NCBI GenBank assembly: GCA_018658715.1 | Contig: JABHUQ010000104.1 | Location: forward strand, 1 to 55,772 | Reading direction: 5' to 3' | Length of the DNA: 55,772 nt | Source of the DNA: Fidelibacterota bacterium | Lineage (GTDB): Bacteria; Fidelibacterota; Marinisomatia; Marinisomatales; UBA1611 | Shown here: positions 9,587 to 19,976 of the stretch, piece after piece | Layout: each line of letters starts with the position of its first letter | Position numbering within the stretch: the first letter of the stretch is position 1 | Translations under genes and position numbers: made by a program | Notes under the pieces: model-generated | Told to the model about the DNA's origin: nothing | Databases searched by the model: none | The model's input: only the letters and a program-made list of their open reading frames with translations

Positions 9587-10648
9587 ATGAAAACGTATCA
9601 ATTAACAGTATTGTCTGGAGACGGAATTGGGCCAGAAGTTGTAGATGTCGCATTAGATGTGTTAAACATCGTAAGTGAACAGGCTAATATTAAGTTTAAT
9701 GTAACAGAAAAGTTAATTGGTGGATGCGCATTTGAAAAAGTCGGGCACCCATTGCCGCAGGATACGTTGGATGCTTGTCTAAAATCTGATGCTGTATTAT
9801 TGGGGGCTGTTGGGGCCCCAAAATGGGATGGCTTACCTCACGAATTAAAACCAGAACAAGCATTACTGGGATTAAGAAAAGCACTAGGTTTATTTTCGAA
9901 TTTACGACCCGCAAAAGTTTATAATGCGTTAGTTAATGCATCATCGTTGAAACCAAGTATAGTTGGCGGATCAGATGTAATGGTGGTGAGAGAATTGACA
10001 GGTGGAATCTATTTTAGTAAACCACGTGGTATGGATGAATTAAAAGGCTGGAATACATTAGCTTACGGAAAGGAAGAAGTAGACCGTATAGCGCGTGTAG
10101 CTTTTGAATTAGCACAAAAACGTAAAGGCCAATTAACATCTGTCCATAAAGCAAATGTGCTTGAAAGTTCGCAATTTTGGAGAGACTGTGTAAATGCTTT
10201 ACAACCGGAATATCCAGATGTTTCGTTGTCTGAAATGTACGTAGATAATGCTGCTATGCAATTGGTACGGGATCCGAAACAATTTGATGTAATTGTGACG
10301 CAAAATTTGTTTGGTGATATCTTGAGTGATATTGCTGCCATGATTACGGGAAGTTTAGGAATGTTACCTTCAGCAAGTATGGGAACCAAATATGCAATGT
10401 ATGAACCAGTGCATGGCTCAGCTCCTGAGATTGCGGGGACTAATCAAGCGAATCCAATTGCTACAATTGAATCAATAGCTATGATGCTGGAATACACCTT
10501 TAATAAGCCAGAATGTGCAAGAAAAATTAATCATGCAGTTGAACAAGTATTAAAAGATGGATATCGAACAAAAGATATTGCTGATGAAAATTCTACCATG
10601 GTATCTACATCTGAAATGCGAAATCATATTATTGAAAAATTAAATTAG
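9587..10648 (+). CDS. leuB: 3-isopropylmalate dehydrogenase
   Basis: Oxidative decarboxylation of 3-isopropylmalate in leucine synthesis. GDGIGPEV is at the N terminus. The substrate-loop arginines are in LGLRKALGLFSNLRPAK, and the catalytic Tyr/Lys region is VRELTGGIYF. The metal/NAD motifs DNAAMQLV and NLFGDILSD, and the NAD-binding EPVHGSAPEIAGTN, are also present. 353 aa, normal size. It starts 2 bases after the ilvC stop with no strong Shine-Dalgarno of its own, so translation is probably coupled. Confidence 0.95.
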   Translation: MKTYQLTVLSGDGIGPEVVDVALDVLNIVSEQANIKFNVTEKLIGGCAFEKVGHPLPQDTLDACLKSDAVLLGAVGAPKWDGLPHELKPEQALLGLRKALGLFSNLRPAKVYNALVNASSLKPSIVGGSDVMVVRELTGGIYFSKPRGMDELKGWNTLAYGKEEVDRIARVAFELAQKRKGQLTSVHKANVLESSQFWRDCVNALQPEYPDVSLSEMYVDNAAMQLVRDPKQFDVIVTQNLFGDILSDIAAMITGSLGMLPSASMGTKYAMYEPVHGSAPEIAGTNQANPIATIESIAMMLEYTFNKPECARKINHAVEQVLKDGYRTKDIADENSTMVSTSEMRNHIIEKLN

Positions 10649-10685
10649 ATTTCAAAATTAATCATTGGAACGAGAAGGGTATTAA

Positions 10686-12260
10686 ATGAAAGAAAAAATT
10701 ATAGTTTTTGATACAACATTACGGGATGGAGAGCAGGCTCCAGGAGCTTCTTTAAATGTGCAAGAAAAAGTAGAAGTTGCAAAACAACTTATTCGATTAA
10801 ATGTTGATGTTATTGAAGCAGGATTTCCAGTTTCTTCTCAAGCTCAATTTTATGCAGTACAACGAATCGCTGATTTAAATGAATCAGCAATTATTGCTGG
10901 TTTAGCTCGAACGGTTGATGGCGATATTAAAGCGGCCAACGATTCACTGAAGAATTCTAAGAGGTTTAGAATACATACATTTGCAGGGACTTCAGATATT
11001 CATATTTTGGGAAAATTCACGAGTAATCGTTATGGAAAATCTTTGGATGATAAACGAAAAACTATATTAAAAATGTCATGTGATGCGGTGGCTTATGCGA
11101 AAACATTTACTGATGATGTGGAATTTTCTGCGGAAGATGCTGGAAGAACAGATATTGGATATTTGATAGACATTATTGAAGCGGTTATAGCTGCTGGTGC
11201 TACCACAGTAAATATCCCTGATACCACGGGGTATACAATGCCCCACGAGTACGGTAAAAAAATCGCGACTCTGAAAGAAAAGGTATTAAATATTAATGAT
11301 GCAATTATTAGTGTTCATTGTCATAATGATCTAGGCTTAGCGGTTGCTAACTCATTAATAGCTATTAATAATGGAGCTCGGCAAATAGAGTGCACCATAA
11401 ATGGCATTGGAGAAAGAGCTGGGAATGCATCATTAGAAGAAATTGTTATGGCCATGAAAGTCAGAGAAGATGCTTGGGATTTCAAAACAGATATTGTGAC
11501 TTCAGAAATATTCAACACTAGCCGAATGGTATCAACGTTTACAGGAATGGTTGTTCAACCCAATAAAGCCATTGTTGGTGAAAATGCATTCTCTCATGAA
11601 TCAGGAATCCATCAAGACGGTGTTTTAAAAAATAAAGAAACATACGAAATCATGGATCCCGATTTGGTGGGCGTCCAAAAATCAAAAATCGTTTTAGGTC
11701 GCCATTCAGGTCGCCATGGGTTAATTGCGAGACTTAATGAAATAGGATATCATCCCAATGAAGAAGAATTAAAGCAGATTTATGAAAAATTTCTTGAATT
11801 AGCTGATAAGAAAAAAGAAGTATTTGATGATGACCTTCGAGTTTTAATGGGAGATGAAATTTATGTAAAAGATTACCGCCATGAATTGGATTATCTACAT
11901 GTTAATATTGGAACAACTACTATTCCGACAGCTACGGTAAGAATAAAAACTGAAGAAAGAATTGTTGAGGAATCCGCAACAGGAGATGGACCCGTTGATG
12001 CATGTTTTAATGCTATTGATAGAGCATTAAATGAAAAATTTCATATAGAATCATATAAAGTACGATCTGTGACAATGGGGAGATCTGCCCAAGGTGAGGC
12101 TACAGTTCGATTAAGAAATAGTTCAGATTCTATTACAGGGCGCGGTGTGTCAACTGATATTGTAGAAGCGAGCGCAAAAGCATATTTACAAGCAATTAAT
12201 GAACATATTATTCAAACTGATGTCAATGAATTGCTTGATTCAGTACAAACACTAAAGTAA
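10686..12260 (+). CDS. leuA: 2-isopropylmalate synthase
   Basis: First committed step of leucine synthesis (2-oxoisovalerate plus acetyl-CoA). The catalytic barrel opens with [16 protein letters not shown], has the metal ligands in [13 protein letters not shown], and carries [10 protein letters not shown]. The C-terminal LeuA dimer/regulatory domain (about residues 390-520) includes [13 protein letters not shown] and [17 protein letters not shown]. 524 aa matches the long, leucine-sensitive type. GAGAAGGG precedes the ATG. A paralogous gene four positions downstream is the shorter-motif citramalate synthase. Confidence 0.95.
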   Translation: MKEKIIVFDTTLRDGEQAPGASLNVQEKVEVAKQLIRLNVDVIEAGFPVSSQAQFYAVQRIADLNESAIIAGLARTVDGDIKAANDSLKNSKRFRIHTFAGTSDIHILGKFTSNRYGKSLDDKRKTILKMSCDAVAYAKTFTDDVEFSAEDAGRTDIGYLIDIIEAVIAAGATTVNIPDTTGYTMPHEYGKKIATLKEKVLNINDAIISVHCHNDLGLAVANSLIAINNGARQIECTINGIGERAGNASLEEIVMAMKVREDAWDFKTDIVTSEIFNTSRMVSTFTGMVVQPNKAIVGENAFSHESGIHQDGVLKNKETYEIMDPDLVGVQKSKIVLGRHSGRHGLIARLNEIGYHPNEEELKQIYEKFLELADKKKEVFDDDLRVLMGDEIYVKDYRHELDYLHVNIGTTTIPTATVRIKTEERIVEESATGDGPVDACFNAIDRALNEKFHIESYKVRSVTMGRSAQGEATVRLRNSSDSITGRGVSTDIVEASAKAYLQAINEHIIQTDVNELLDSVQTLK

Positions 12261-12262
12261 TC

Positions 12263-13645
12263 ATGCAGGGAAAAACATTATACGATAAATTATGGAATAT
12301 TCATTTGGTTCGATCCGATGAAAATGGTTCAGATCTACTTTACATAGATCGACAACTCATTCATGAAGTAACATCCCCTCAAGCATTTGCTGGTTTAAAA
12401 ATGAATCAACGCCATCCAAGAAGACCTAGTGCAAGTTTAGCTGTAGCCGACCACAATATACCAACCAAAGATAGAGAGAAAGGGATTGATAACCCTATTT
12501 CTGCGCTACAAATACAAACATTGGAAGAAAATTGTAAAGAATTCAAAATCCCCTATATTTCGATGGAAGACCATCGGCAAGGCATTGTTCATGTTATTGG
12601 CCCAGAACAAGGGGCAACTTTACCTGGAATGACTATAGTTTGTGGAGATTCTCATACTGCAACCCATGGTGCTTTAGGTGCATTAGCTTTTGGAATTGGG
12701 ACATCAGAAGTAGAGCATGTTTTAGCTACTCAATGTTTGGTTCAAAAGAAAATGAAAAATATGCTTATTCGAGTTGATGGTAAACTTCAGGAATGGGTGA
12801 CTGCTAAAGATGTTGTTTTAACAATTATAGCAAAAATTGGTACAGCAGGAGGAACAGGTTATACGATAGAATTTGCTGGTGAAGCTATTTCTGATATGTC
12901 AGTTGAAGAACGTATGACTGTTTGTAATATGGCCATAGAAGCTGGCGCTAGAGCAGGCCTAATAGCGGTGGATCAAAAAACAATTAATTATATGAAAGAT
13001 AAACCTTTTGCACCAAAACGGGATGATTGGGAGTCAGCAGAGGTATTTTGGGAAACATTAAAGAGTGATGCTGATGCGCTTTTTGACAAAACAATTACAT
13101 TTAATGCCAATGACATCCAGCCACAGGTTACTTGGGGAACTTCGCCAGAATTAAGTATTAATATTTATGACAAAATTCCTAAGAGGAATCCAGAATATTC
13201 CAATGCATTAACCTATATGGGGTTAAGTGAGGATACATCAATATCAGATTATCTGTTGGATAAAATATTTATTGGATCTTGTACAAATTCTCGTATCGAA
13301 GATTTACGTGATGCTGCAAAAGTAGTTCAAGGGAAAACAATTGCCGATACAATTAAACTTGCGATGGTTGTACCCGGGTCAGGTCTTGTTAAAGAACAGG
13401 CTGAATTAGAAGGGTTAGATAAAATATTTATTGCAGCAGGATTTGAATGGCGTGATCCCGGATGTTCCATGTGCTTGGCCATGAATGCAGATCGTTTGGA
13501 TGATGGAGAAAGGTGTGCTTCAACATCAAATAGAAATTTTGAAGGGAGACAAGGCCAAGGGGGTAGAACACATTTAGTAAGTCCAGTGATGGCCGCCGCC
13601 GCTGCAATCAATGGACATTTTGTTGATATAAGGGAGACGAATTAA
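12263..13645 (+). CDS. leuC: 3-isopropylmalate dehydratase large subunit
   Basis: Aconitase-family iron-sulfur subunit that isomerises 2- to 3-isopropylmalate together with LeuD. The cluster cysteines are in [13 protein letters not shown] and [11 protein letters not shown]. The substrate/active-site motif [20 protein letters not shown] and the C-terminal NRNFEGRQG are present. 460 aa, normal. It begins 2 bases after leuA and its last base is the first base of leuD. Confidence 0.96.
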   Translation: MQGKTLYDKLWNIHLVRSDENGSDLLYIDRQLIHEVTSPQAFAGLKMNQRHPRRPSASLAVADHNIPTKDREKGIDNPISALQIQTLEENCKEFKIPYISMEDHRQGIVHVIGPEQGATLPGMTIVCGDSHTATHGALGALAFGIGTSEVEHVLATQCLVQKKMKNMLIRVDGKLQEWVTAKDVVLTIIAKIGTAGGTGYTIEFAGEAISDMSVEERMTVCNMAIEAGARAGLIAVDQKTINYMKDKPFAPKRDDWESAEVFWETLKSDADALFDKTITFNANDIQPQVTWGTSPELSINIYDKIPKRNPEYSNALTYMGLSEDTSISDYLLDKIFIGSCTNSRIEDLRDAAKVVQGKTIADTIKLAMVVPGSGLVKEQAELEGLDKIFIAAGFEWRDPGCSMCLAMNADRLDDGERCASTSNRNFEGRQGQGGRTHLVSPVMAAAAAINGHFVDIRETN

Positions 13646-14295
13646 TGGAAAAAGTATCTATAATTGATGGTGTTGTGGCTCCGTTAGATCGTTCCAATGT
13701 GGATACAGATGCTATTATCCCAAAACAATTTTTAAAGTCAATCAAGCGAACGGGTTTTGGAGTTAATCTATTTGATGAATGGCGTTATTTAGATCATGGC
13801 GAACCTGGTATGGATTGTTCGAACCGCCCACTGAATAAAGAGTTTGTATTAAATCAAACACAATATAAAAAAGCACAAATATTATTAACGCGATCAAACT
13901 TTGGTTGTGGGTCGAGTAGAGAACATGCACCATGGGCCATTGTTGATTATGGTTTCAAAGCTATTTTAGCTTCAAGTTATGCTGACATATTTTATAATAA
14001 TTGTTTTAAAAATGGACTGTTACCAATTGTCCTTTCAGAAGAAATAATTCAGCAATTATTCCTTCTATTAAAAGAACAACCAAACTTTAATCTGAAGATT
14101 GATTTAGAGAATCAAATGATTCATGGAGCATCTGAGCTATCTATTCCATTTGAATTGGATAGTTATAGAAAATATTGTTTGATAAATGGATTAGATGAAA
14201 TTGGACAAACGTTAAAATATGGAAATTCAATAGATGATTTTGAATTAAAACATAAAAAGAATTTTCCGTGGTTATTTACTGAATTGGAAGTTTAA
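13645..14295 (+). CDS. leuD: 3-isopropylmalate dehydratase small subunit
   Basis: Swivel-domain partner of LeuC. Family motifs are [41 protein letters not shown] and [18 protein letters not shown]. 216 aa, within the usual range. It overlaps leuC by one base (TAATG), with AGGGAG a few bases upstream inside leuC. Confidence 0.95.
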   Translation: MEKVSIIDGVVAPLDRSNVDTDAIIPKQFLKSIKRTGFGVNLFDEWRYLDHGEPGMDCSNRPLNKEFVLNQTQYKKAQILLTRSNFGCGSSREHAPWAIVDYGFKAILASSYADIFYNNCFKNGLLPIVLSEEIIQQLFLLLKEQPNFNLKIDLENQMIHGASELSIPFELDSYRKYCLINGLDEIGQTLKYGNSIDDFELKHKKNFPWLFTELEV

Positions 14296-14296
14296 T

Positions 14297-15886
14297 ATGA
14301 ATGAAAATAGTCCTATAGAATTATTTGATACTACATTAAGAGATGGGACCCAAGGTGAAGGAATAAGTCTATCAGTGGATGATAAAATTCATATTGCTAA
14401 ACATTTAGATGATTTTGGAATTGATTTTATCGAAGGGGGTTGGCCAGGAAGTAATCCTAAAGATGAGGCATTTTTCCGAAAGATTAAAAATGAAACATTA
14501 ACAACCTCAACTATTTGTGCTTTTGGGTCAACTGCGAGATTCCCCAAAAAAATAGAATCAGATACAAACTTAATAGCTTTGTTAAAGGCTGAAACCAGTA
14601 CTGTTTGTATCTTCGGGAAATCATGGAATTTACATGCTGATGTTGGACTTGGATTGTCGAAAGAAGCAAATGAAGATCTAATATATAAATCGATTCAATA
14701 TTTAATTAATAATGGGCGTAAAGTCATTTTTGATGCTGAACATTTTTTTGATGGATATAAAGATAATCCAGACTTTGCATTAAAAATGATATTAGCTGCA
14801 GAATCTGCGGGAGCTCAAACAATTGTATTATGTGACACAAATGGTGGTACTCTTCCATCTGAAATAGAATCTATAATTAAAGTTGTTAAGAATAATGTAA
14901 ATCTTCCCTTAGGTATTCATGCGCATAATGATAGTGAATTAGCTGTTTCAAATACATTAATAGCTGTCCAATCTGGAGTAAGACATGTTCAGGGAACTAT
15001 TAATGGGGTAGGTGAAAGATGCGGAAATGCGAATCTTTGCAGCATCATTCCAAATCTTCATTTAAAAATGGGAAAAAAGACTACGAAACCGTTGGATTTA
15101 ACACGTATTACACTATTATCTCACTATGTATCAGAAGTCATGAACTTGAGGCCAAATCATCGAGCTGCTTATGTCGGAAAATCAGCTTTTGCCCATAAAG
15201 GTGGTATTCATGTAAGTGCTGTATTAAAAGATAGTAAAATGTATGAACACATTGAACCAGAAAAAGTTGGGGCTCACCAACGTGTTCTCATATCAGAATT
15301 ATCAGGACAAAGTAATGTTAGGTTTAAAGCTAAAGAATTAGGCATTTCTTTAAATGGGGATAAATCATTAACTAAGAATGTTGTTACTCGAATTAAAGAT
15401 TTGGAAAATGAAGGATATCAATTTGATGGAGCAGAAGCATCATTTGAACTTATACTGAAAGAACAAATGGGCGAATTCAAACCTTTTTTTGATGTAGTAG
15501 ATTCAAGGATACATATTAGTTATGATGATGATGGCCATCGAATGGCAGATGCTATGTTGAAAGTTTCCGTAGATGGAGAGATAGAACATACTGTCGCAGA
15601 TGGGGTGGGTCCAGTAAATGCTCTTAGCCATGCTCTTCGAAAAGCGTTAATCCGGTTTTATCCTGAAATAGCTACTGTTAAATTATTGGACTATAAAGTG
15701 CGTGTTTTGAATGAAAGCGCTGGAACAGAAGCTAAAGTTCGCGTATTAATTGAAAGTAGTGATGGTGAAAATTATTGGTCTACTGTTGGGGTATCCCAAA
15801 ATATTATTGAAGCGAGCTGGCAAGCATTAAGCGATAGTTTGAATTACAAATTATATCAATTACAATTATCAAAAGAAAAAGTATAA
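14297..15886 (+). CDS. cimA: (R)-citramalate synthase
   Basis: LeuA-family enzyme that condenses pyruvate and acetyl-CoA to citramalate, giving 2-oxobutyrate for isoleucine after LeuBCD. It shares the barrel motif [16 protein letters not shown] (the GEG after the Q separates CimA-like from LeuA's APG) and the metal motif HAHNDSELAVSN. It also has GERCGNANLCSIIP, HKGGIHVSAV and a C-terminal regulatory domain with GVGPVNALSHALRKAL. 529 aa. Its place inside the operon, and the absence of a threonine deaminase gene here, support this call over a second LeuA. Specificity is inferred. Confidence 0.87.
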   Translation: MNENSPIELFDTTLRDGTQGEGISLSVDDKIHIAKHLDDFGIDFIEGGWPGSNPKDEAFFRKIKNETLTTSTICAFGSTARFPKKIESDTNLIALLKAETSTVCIFGKSWNLHADVGLGLSKEANEDLIYKSIQYLINNGRKVIFDAEHFFDGYKDNPDFALKMILAAESAGAQTIVLCDTNGGTLPSEIESIIKVVKNNVNLPLGIHAHNDSELAVSNTLIAVQSGVRHVQGTINGVGERCGNANLCSIIPNLHLKMGKKTTKPLDLTRITLLSHYVSEVMNLRPNHRAAYVGKSAFAHKGGIHVSAVLKDSKMYEHIEPEKVGAHQRVLISELSGQSNVRFKAKELGISLNGDKSLTKNVVTRIKDLENEGYQFDGAEASFELILKEQMGEFKPFFDVVDSRIHISYDDDGHRMADAMLKVSVDGEIEHTVADGVGPVNALSHALRKALIRFYPEIATVKLLDYKVRVLNESAGTEAKVRVLIESSDGENYWSTVGVSQNIIEASWQALSDSLNYKLYQLQLSKEKV

Positions 15887-15901
15887 GAAAGAATTAAAGA
15901 C

Positions 15902-16822
15902 ATGAGTGGTGAAACTAAATATCTATGGATGGATGGTGAATTAAAGCATTGGAATGAGGGGAGTATTCACGTGATGTCTCATGCACTTCATTACGGAAGT
16001 TCGTTTTTTGAAGGTATAAAATGTTACGAAACCAGTCAAGGTCCTGCAGTTTTTCGCCTAAAGGAACATATGATACGCCTTCATGAATCGGCATCTATTT
16101 ACAATATGTCTTTACCTTTTAGCGTAGAAGAATTAGTTAAAGCTGTGAAAGATTTAATAAAGGTGAATAATTTAAAAAGTTGTTATATCCGGCCTGTAGC
16201 TTTTTATGGGTACGATACATTGGGCGTTCATCCAAAAAAGTGCCCGATTCAAATAGCTATCGCTACATTTGATTGGGGGGCATATTTAGGAGAAGGCGCA
16301 ATTGAAAATGGTGTTAGAGTAACAATTTCCCCATGGCGAAAGTTTCACTCAAGTTCATTGCCAACAGTCGCAAAAGCCGGCGGTCAATATTTAAATTCTA
16401 TATTAGCAGCCCAAGACGCACAAGAGAAAGGGTATGATGAAGGATTATTATTGAATGGTGATGGGAATATTGCTGAAGGAGCTGGACAAAACATTTTTAT
16501 AATTAAAAATAATGAAATTTATACGAATGCAGAAGATTCTTGTATTTTAATGGGTATAACAAGGGAAACAATTATTCAATTATTAATGGATCTTGGATAT
16601 AAAGTACATATTGGAAAATTATCACTTGGTCAACTATTTAATGCTGATGAAGCATTTTTTACAGGTACAGCTTCTGAAGTAACACCGATTCGAGAAGTGG
16701 ATAAACGCTCAATTGGTGATGGGAAACCGGGCGCAATTACCCAGTTAATCCAAGAAACCTATTTTGATGTGATTAAAGGTAGAAATAATAAATATGATCA
16801 CTGGCTATCTTATATAAAGTAA
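15902..16822 (+). CDS. ilvE: Branched-chain amino acid aminotransferase
   Basis: PLP fold-type IV transaminase for the last step of Val, Leu and Ile synthesis. HYGSSFFEGIKCYET, the arginine-containing LKEHMIRLHESA, the PLP-lysine region PTVAKAGGQYLNS, and EGAGQNIFIIKNN with its downstream TGITRETI-like LMGITRETI are all typical. 306 aa, normal size. Last gene of the ten-gene operon. No clear terminator follows in the 85-base gap before queD. Confidence 0.94.
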   Translation: MSGETKYLWMDGELKHWNEGSIHVMSHALHYGSSFFEGIKCYETSQGPAVFRLKEHMIRLHESASIYNMSLPFSVEELVKAVKDLIKVNNLKSCYIRPVAFYGYDTLGVHPKKCPIQIAIATFDWGAYLGEGAIENGVRVTISPWRKFHSSSLPTVAKAGGQYLNSILAAQDAQEKGYDEGLLLNGDGNIAEGAGQNIFIIKNNEIYTNAEDSCILMGITRETIIQLLMDLGYKVHIGKLSLGQLFNADEAFFTGTASEVTPIREVDKRSIGDGKPGAITQLIQETYFDVIKGRNNKYDHWLSYIK

Positions 16823-16872
16823 TTTTTTATTATATGTAGAATTGTTTTGTCCCCCTTATCACATGTCATAAA

Positions 16873-16903
16873 TTGTATCTTTAATAATACTTGCAAGATA
16901 CAA
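16873..16903. promoter_or_regulatory. Inverted repeat directly upstream of the queD-like gene
   Basis: TTGTATCTT (16873-16881) and AAGATACAA (16895-16903) are a perfect 9-bp inverted repeat with a 13-base spacer. The right arm ends 4 bases before the ATG at 16908. It could be an operator or an RNA hairpin that hides the translation start. No T-run follows, so it is not a terminator, and it does not match the preQ1 riboswitch classes I know. Confidence 0.4.
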
Positions 16904-16907
16904 ATAT

Positions 16908-17315
16908 ATGTCAAATCCAATTATTACTAAACAATTTCATTTCTGCGCTGCTCACCAATATGGTCATAAAAAGTGGTCACAAGAAAAAAACACTCAAGTT
17001 TTTGGAAAAGATGCGAAAGTTCATGGTCATAATTATACACTTGAGGTCAGTATAACTGGCGATATAAATCCAGACACGGGGTGGCTCATCGATCTTGAAT
17101 ATTTAAAGAAAATTGTAAATGAGAATGTGATAAAAGTATTTGATCATAGTCGAATTGAAAGCGATATCCCTTGGTTTCAGAATAAACAGCCATCATCAGA
17201 GAATATGGTCATATTTATTTGGGGTCAATTAAATAAAGATTTAAAAGAAGGAAAACTTCATCACATTCGCTTAATAGAAACTGAAACAATTTTTACTGAT
17301 TACTATGGAGATTAA
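16908..17315 (+). CDS. 6-pyruvoyl-tetrahydropterin synthase/QueD family protein with altered active site
   Basis: Pterin-transforming enzyme family, T-fold, 135 aa. The zinc histidines are recognisable in FHFCAAHQYGH and VHGHNYTLEV, and the family's DTGWLIDLEYLKK, FDHSRI and PSSENM...WGQL are kept. Where PTPS and QueD have the catalytic Cys (CxxxHGH), this protein reads DAKVHGH, with Asp in that place. PTPS variants with an acidic residue there (PTPS-III, with Glu) replace dihydroneopterin aldolase in folate synthesis. The neighbours (a queuosine-precursor-type transporter and folE) fit either queuosine or folate work, so I leave the symbol blank. Confidence 0.8.
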   Translation: MSNPIITKQFHFCAAHQYGHKKWSQEKNTQVFGKDAKVHGHNYTLEVSITGDINPDTGWLIDLEYLKKIVNENVIKVFDHSRIESDIPWFQNKQPSSENMVIFIWGQLNKDLKEGKLHHIRLIETETIFTDYYGD

Positions 17316-17318
17316 GTT

Positions 17319-17984
17319 TTGAAATTTAGTGATCGATTTTATCTAATTTTAGCTGGAATATTTATTTCTTCTTTAATCACGGCTAATTTAATCTTTCAAA
17401 AATTTTTCACATGGTCACCTTTTGGAATTTATACTTTTGAATTATCGGTTGGCATTCTGCCCTATCCAATAACATTTTTATGCACAGATTTAATTTCTGA
17501 ATTCTATGGGAAAAAGAAGGCAGATCAAGTTGTATTTGCTGGATTAATTTCTAGTGTATTTGTAATGGGGGTAGTTCTATTAGCAAATTCTATGAAATCA
17601 ACCATTTGGTCTCCAGTGAATGATGGGTTATTTAACCAAGTATTTGGCCTTTTTGGACCTGCTGTATTTGCATCAATGCTGGCATATTTAATTGCTCAAT
17701 TTATTGATATTCGAATGTTTCATTTTTGGAAACGTTTGACTAAGGGTAAGCATTTATGGCTTAGGAATAATGGGTCAACGATTGTTTCTCAATTGGTGGA
17801 TACATCATCAGTATTATTATTGTTATGTTTTTCAAATATAATTGATTGGGAAAAATTTTGGCCTTTATTAATGAATGGTTTCCTATTTAAAATGTTAGTC
17901 GCATTATTTGATACTCCATTCTTTTATTTAGGCGTATGGTTATTAAAAAATAAAATTCATGAATATCCTGTTGAATTAGATTAG
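17319..17984 (+). CDS. Queuosine precursor transporter (YhhQ/VUT family)
   Basis: Inner-membrane protein of 221 aa with about six hydrophobic segments. The family pattern NLIFQKFF, then [21 protein letters not shown], later [18 protein letters not shown] and [16 protein letters not shown], is that of the VUT/YhhQ family, which imports preQ0/preQ1. The start is TTG 17319, supported by GGAG at 17307-17310 inside the end of the preceding gene. The next gene downstream is folE, whose product makes the shared pterin/queuosine precursor. Confidence 0.88.
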   Translation: MKFSDRFYLILAGIFISSLITANLIFQKFFTWSPFGIYTFELSVGILPYPITFLCTDLISEFYGKKKADQVVFAGLISSVFVMGVVLLANSMKSTIWSPVNDGLFNQVFGLFGPAVFASMLAYLIAQFIDIRMFHFWKRLTKGKHLWLRNNGSTIVSQLVDTSSVLLLLCFSNIIDWEKFWPLLMNGFLFKMLVALFDTPFFYLGVWLLKNKIHEYPVELD

Positions 17985-18012
17985 AAAGGATCAATTGAAT
18001 AGGGGAAAATTA

Positions 18013-18588
18013 ATGAATGTAAAAAATAAAAAAATGATAGAATCATTAACCCACGATTTATTGAAAGAAATTGGAGAAGACCCAAGTCGAGAAGGGTTGC
18101 TAAAAACGCCTGAACGTGTTTCTAAAGCTTGGGAGTATTTTTCTCAGGGCTACAGACTTTCATTAGATGATATTATTAATGATGCTATCTTTACAGAATC
18201 ATCTGAAGATATGGTAATTGTTCGTGATATTGAATTTTTCAGTTTTTGTGAACATCATTTATTACCATTCTTTGGAAAAGCACATGTTGGATATTTACCC
18301 AATTGTAAAATTATTGGATTATCTAAAATCCCAAGAATTATTGACATGTATTCAAGGAGACTCCAGGTACAGGAACGTTTAACTCACCAAGTTGCTAAAA
18401 CATTAAATGATGTATTAGCTCCGCGTGGTGTAGCCGTAGTTATGGAGGGAAGACATATGTGTATGCAAATGCGTGGAGTTGAAAAACAAAATAGTTTTGC
18501 ATCAACATCTTCTATGATCGGTCAATTTAGAAAATCAGCTGAAACACGTTCAGAATTTTTAAGTATTTTGGGGAAAAAGTCACTGTAA
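18013..18588 (+). CDS. folE: GTP cyclohydrolase I
   Basis: Converts GTP to 7,8-dihydroneopterin triphosphate for folate and deazaguanine (queuosine) pathways. [39 protein letters not shown] (zinc Cys and His), [18 protein letters not shown] and [13 protein letters not shown] are all present. The start at ATG 18013 is chosen because AGGGGA (18001-18006) sits 6 bases before it; an in-frame TTG at 17995 lacks this. About 191 aa. Confidence 0.95.
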   Translation: MNVKNKKMIESLTHDLLKEIGEDPSREGLLKTPERVSKAWEYFSQGYRLSLDDIINDAIFTESSEDMVIVRDIEFFSFCEHHLLPFFGKAHVGYLPNCKIIGLSKIPRIIDMYSRRLQVQERLTHQVAKTLNDVLAPRGVAVVMEGRHMCMQMRGVEKQNSFASTSSMIGQFRKSAETRSEFLSILGKKSL

Positions 18589-18593
18589 ATAAA

Positions 18594-19976
18594 ATGAAAA
18601 ATCAATATAATTGCGTTGTATTGGGGGGTGGCCCGGGTGGATATGTTGCTGCAATTCGATCGTCACAACTTGGGCTAAAGACGGCTATCATTGAAAAAGA
18701 TAAGCTTGGGGGTATTTGTCTCAACTGGGGATGCATCCCAACTAAAGCATTATTAAAAAATGCTGAAGTGTTAGATACTATTAAAAATAGTAAAAAATAT
18801 GGTATTAATGTTGATGGGTATTCTGTTGATTTTCCTGCAAATATAAAACGCAGTCGTCAAGTTTCTGAAAGACTATCAAAAGGTATTGGCTTTTTGATGA
18901 AGAAAAATAATATTGATTATTTAACTGGTGAAGGGAAATTAATTGATTCTAATACCCTTTCCATTAATGGAAATAAAAAGATAACGGCTGATTACATTAT
19001 TATTGCAACAGGAGCTCGCCCCAGATCATTTCCAAACATGAAGGTGGATGGTAAGCGAGTCATAGGATCAAAGCAGGCCATGCTATTGGACAAACCTCCT
19101 AAAGAAATGGTTATTATTGGTTCTGGAGCTATTGGGTCAGAGTTTGCATATTATTATAATGTATTTGGAACAAAAATTCATTTAGTAGAAATGATGGATA
19201 GAGTCCTTCCACTTGAGGATAAGGATGTATCTAAGGTTGTTGAAAGTTCCTTTAAAAAATCAGGAATGAAAATTTATACATCTACAAAGGTCAGCAAAAT
19301 TGAAGTATTAAAAACAAAAGTTAAAGTTCACACAGAATTTAATGGAAAGAATGAAATATTAGATGGCGAAAAAGCATTATTAGCTGTTGGAGTTACAGGA
19401 AATACAGAAAATATTGGTTTGGAGGAAGTTGGTGTTAAAACAGAAAAAGGGTCAATTCTAATCAATGAATTTAATCAAACAAATATATCGAATATTTATG
19501 CCATAGGTGATGTATCTGGGCCACCATGGTTAGCCCACGTTGCTTCAGCACAAGGACATGTTGCAGCTGAACATATTGCATCACACCACACACACCCAGT
19601 TGATTATTCAAATATTCCTAGTTGTACATACTGTCAACCGCAAGCGGGATCAATAGGTATTACAGAGGAACAAGCCATAGAGAAAGGCTTAGATGTGAAA
19701 GTTGGCAAATTTGAATTTCGTGCAAGCGGAAAAGCAATGGCTATGGGCGATACTTTAGGATTTGTAAAACTTATTTTTGATAAAGAGCATGGCGAATTAC
19801 TTGGTGCTCATATTGTTGGTTCCGAAGCAACTGAGCTTATCGCAGAATTAGGACTGGCTAAAGCACTTGAATCAACATGGGAAGAGTTAGCGCTAACTGT
19901 TCATGCGCACCCTACATTATCTGAAGCTATAATGGAAGCTGCCTTAGATGCATTTACTGGGTCGATACACCAATGA
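18594..19976 (+). CDS. lpdA: Dihydrolipoyl dehydrogenase (E3)
   Basis: FAD/NAD flavoprotein that reoxidises the lipoyl arm of 2-oxoacid dehydrogenases. It has the N-terminal FAD motif GGGPGGYVAAIRSSQLG, the redox disulfide GGICLNWGCIPTK, the NAD motif IIGSGAIGSEFA, and the C-terminal catalytic HAHPTLSEA. 460 aa, normal. Its TGA stop overlaps lipB by 4 bases. It opens a five-gene lipoate/2-oxoacid dehydrogenase operon. Confidence 0.95.
   Translation: MKNQYNCVVLGGGPGGYVAAIRSSQLGLKTAIIEKDKLGGICLNWGCIPTKALLKNAEVLDTIKNSKKYGINVDGYSVDFPANIKRSRQVSERLSKGIGFLMKKNNIDYLTGEGKLIDSNTLSINGNKKITADYIIIATGARPRSFPNMKVDGKRVIGSKQAMLLDKPPKEMVIIGSGAIGSEFAYYYNVFGTKIHLVEMMDRVLPLEDKDVSKVVESSFKKSGMKIYTSTKVSKIEVLKTKVKVHTEFNGKNEILDGEKALLAVGVTGNTENIGLEEVGVKTEKGSILINEFNQTNISNIYAIGDVSGPPWLAHVASAQGHVAAEHIASHHTHPVDYSNIPSCTYCQPQAGSIGITEEQAIEKGLDVKVGKFEFRASGKAMAMGDTLGFVKLIFDKEHGELLGAHIVGSEATELIAELGLAKALESTWEELALTVHAHPTLSEAIMEAALDAFTGSIHQ

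Noticed and set aside
16823-16907. preQ1 riboswitch upstream of queD
   Set aside because: No match to the preQ1-I pattern (G-rich stem, C-rich loop, A-rich tail); only a simple inverted repeat is present.
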